5,685 bases of DNA from an uncultured Eubacteriales bacterium (GTDB taxonomy: Bacteria > Bacillota > Clostridia > Lachnospirales > Bianqueaceae). Under the pieces are notes generated by a model. It ran no database searches and was not told the origin of the DNA. It saw only the letters and a program-made list of their open reading frames with translations. The position numbers and the translations under genes are program-made. The stretch lies in contig ONYR01000325.1 of NCBI GenBank assembly GCA_900322165.1, positions 1 to 5,685 of the forward strand, read 5' to 3'. Shown piece after piece: positions 4,876 through 5,685 of this stretch (position 1 is its first letter; the number at the start of each line of letters is the position of its first letter).

Positions 4876-5685
4876 TTACTCTTTCGTCAGCAAAAAACTG
4901 ATCGTGTAGTACTCGGTCCAAACTTCTTCCGCATCTGAACCTTGAGGCAGGAAGCCCTCTTCCGCACCAAGGATCATGGTCAGCCGGAAGGATCCGTCGA
5001 GCGTCAGTGCCTGGCGGATGCTGATGACCCCGCGGTTCCAAATCATTTCGGAATAAAGCGCTTCGTATTCCGGACTATAGTCGATCGCTTCCGGCAAAAG
5101 CTCGATCATCTCGGTCATCAGTCGGTCCCCCATCATCGGGAGGAACTTGCTCCAGATAGCCTCAAACTCTTCCTCAGGGTACATCTCATCTTGAAGGAAA
5201 GGCGCATAGCTGACTCCCATCAGCGGGATACCGCTCTCCGAGAGAATGATCGCACCGATCTCGCCTTCGATCCCGATCACAAAGCTGCCATCGCCGTCAG
5301 CCTCCTGAAGGTGAAGTACCGGATACGATGACAGATCCTTCGTTTCGATTCCTTCTGTTTCCCAGACACTTCGTGCCGCCTCAAGGTATGGCGCGGCTTC
5401 GGCTTCTTCCAGATACACCTCTTCCACGCCGATCTCTTCACCGTTCACGTAACGACTGAGATTATCGATGGCTTTTTCTACCTCGCGGCGGACCCGAAGA
5501 TAATCCTCTCCATACGGAGAGACCGCTTCCATCCCGATCTCGCCTTTTTGACTTCGCAGCTGCCGCTCTTTCAGGCGGATCAGCCCATCGGGAAGCAATA
5601 TCCCTCCAAGCAGGATCAGGGTGATCCCACCGATCAAGAGGCCCAGCTTGGCCGCGCTGCTGAGGGAGTCAAAGCTCCTGTTGGA
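4876..5685 (-). CDS. Unrecognised membrane-anchored acidic protein (5' end beyond window)
   Basis: I do not recognise the family. The frame is open to the window edge, giving 269 visible residues. The only start codon near the edge, a TTG at 5637-5635, has no ribosome site and would cut into the membrane segment LGLLIGGITLILLGGILL (14-31 of the open frame), so the true start is probably outside the window. After the membrane segment come a basic stretch (RLKERQLRSQKG), a possible helical region (LRVRREVEKAIDNLSRYV) and a strongly acidic domain rich in Glu (for example EEIGVEEVYLEEAEAA) with no cysteine seen. This suggests one membrane anchor and an extracytoplasmic domain. It ends 89 bases before the DUF1287 gene on the same strand, so the two may share a transcript. 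Function unknown. Confidence 0.8.
   Translation of the reverse strand, partial: SNRSFDSLSSAAKLGLLIGGITLILLGGILLPDGLIRLKERQLRSQKGEIGMEAVSPYGEDYLRVRREVEKAIDNLSRYVNGEEIGVEEVYLEEAEAAPYLEAARSVWETEGIETKDLSSYPVLHLQEADGDGSFVIGIEGEIGAIILSESGIPLMGVSYAPFLQDEMYPEEEFEAIWSKFLPMMGDRLMTEMIELLPEAIDYSPEYEALYSEMIWNRGVISIRQALTLDGSFRLTMILGAEEGFLPQGSDAEEVWTEYYTISFLLTKE

Overview
The window looks like chromosomal DNA of a Gram-positive bacterium of the Bacillota, most likely a Clostridia-type organism of moderate to high GC. This is judged from the gene content (PheB/ThrR-like ACT regulator beside homoserine dehydrogenase, a Fur-family gene in an operon with ABC-3 type metal transport genes, a membrane-anchored DUF1287 protein), strong AGGAGG-type ribosome sites and sigma-A-like promoters. 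No rRNA, tRNA, CRISPR array, insertion sequence or phage gene was seen.

Layout. (1) 1-1549, minus strand: a small HTH plus ACT-domain regulator (1097-1549, GTG start) followed by homoserine dehydrogenase, hom (981 down to the window edge, 3' end missing). A 115-base gap with inverted repeats separates them. (2) 1550-1850: a divergent control region with back-to-back extended -10 promoters. The leftward promoter has three copies of an ATGTCCGC motif, one of them covering its -35. The rightward promoter is flanked by two near-identical 15-bp Fur/Zur-type palindromes. (3) 1851-3954, plus strand: a compact metal-uptake operon of a Fur-family repressor (probably Zur), an ABC ATPase with a histidine-rich insertion (ZnuC-like) and an ABC-3 permease (ZnuB-like). 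The genes are 2 bases apart or overlap by 4. No substrate-binding lipoprotein (ZnuA) gene is present. (4) 3955-4003: a terminator between convergent genes. (5) 4004-5685, minus strand: an unrecognised membrane-anchored acidic protein (5' end beyond the window), then a membrane-anchored DUF1287 protein. A perfect 13-bp-stem hairpin between them buries the ribosome site of the DUF1287 gene.

How the parts work together. The Zur-like protein probably senses zinc and represses its own transporter operon through the two palindromes. The ACT regulator probably senses an amino acid and controls its own operon with hom, the branch-point enzyme to threonine and methionine. The two minus-strand genes on the right are envelope proteins and are not obviously linked to zinc or threonine. 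The most interesting signals are non-coding: the paired operators of both divergent promoters, and the hairpin over the DUF1287 ribosome site. I do not see a wholly new multi-gene system.
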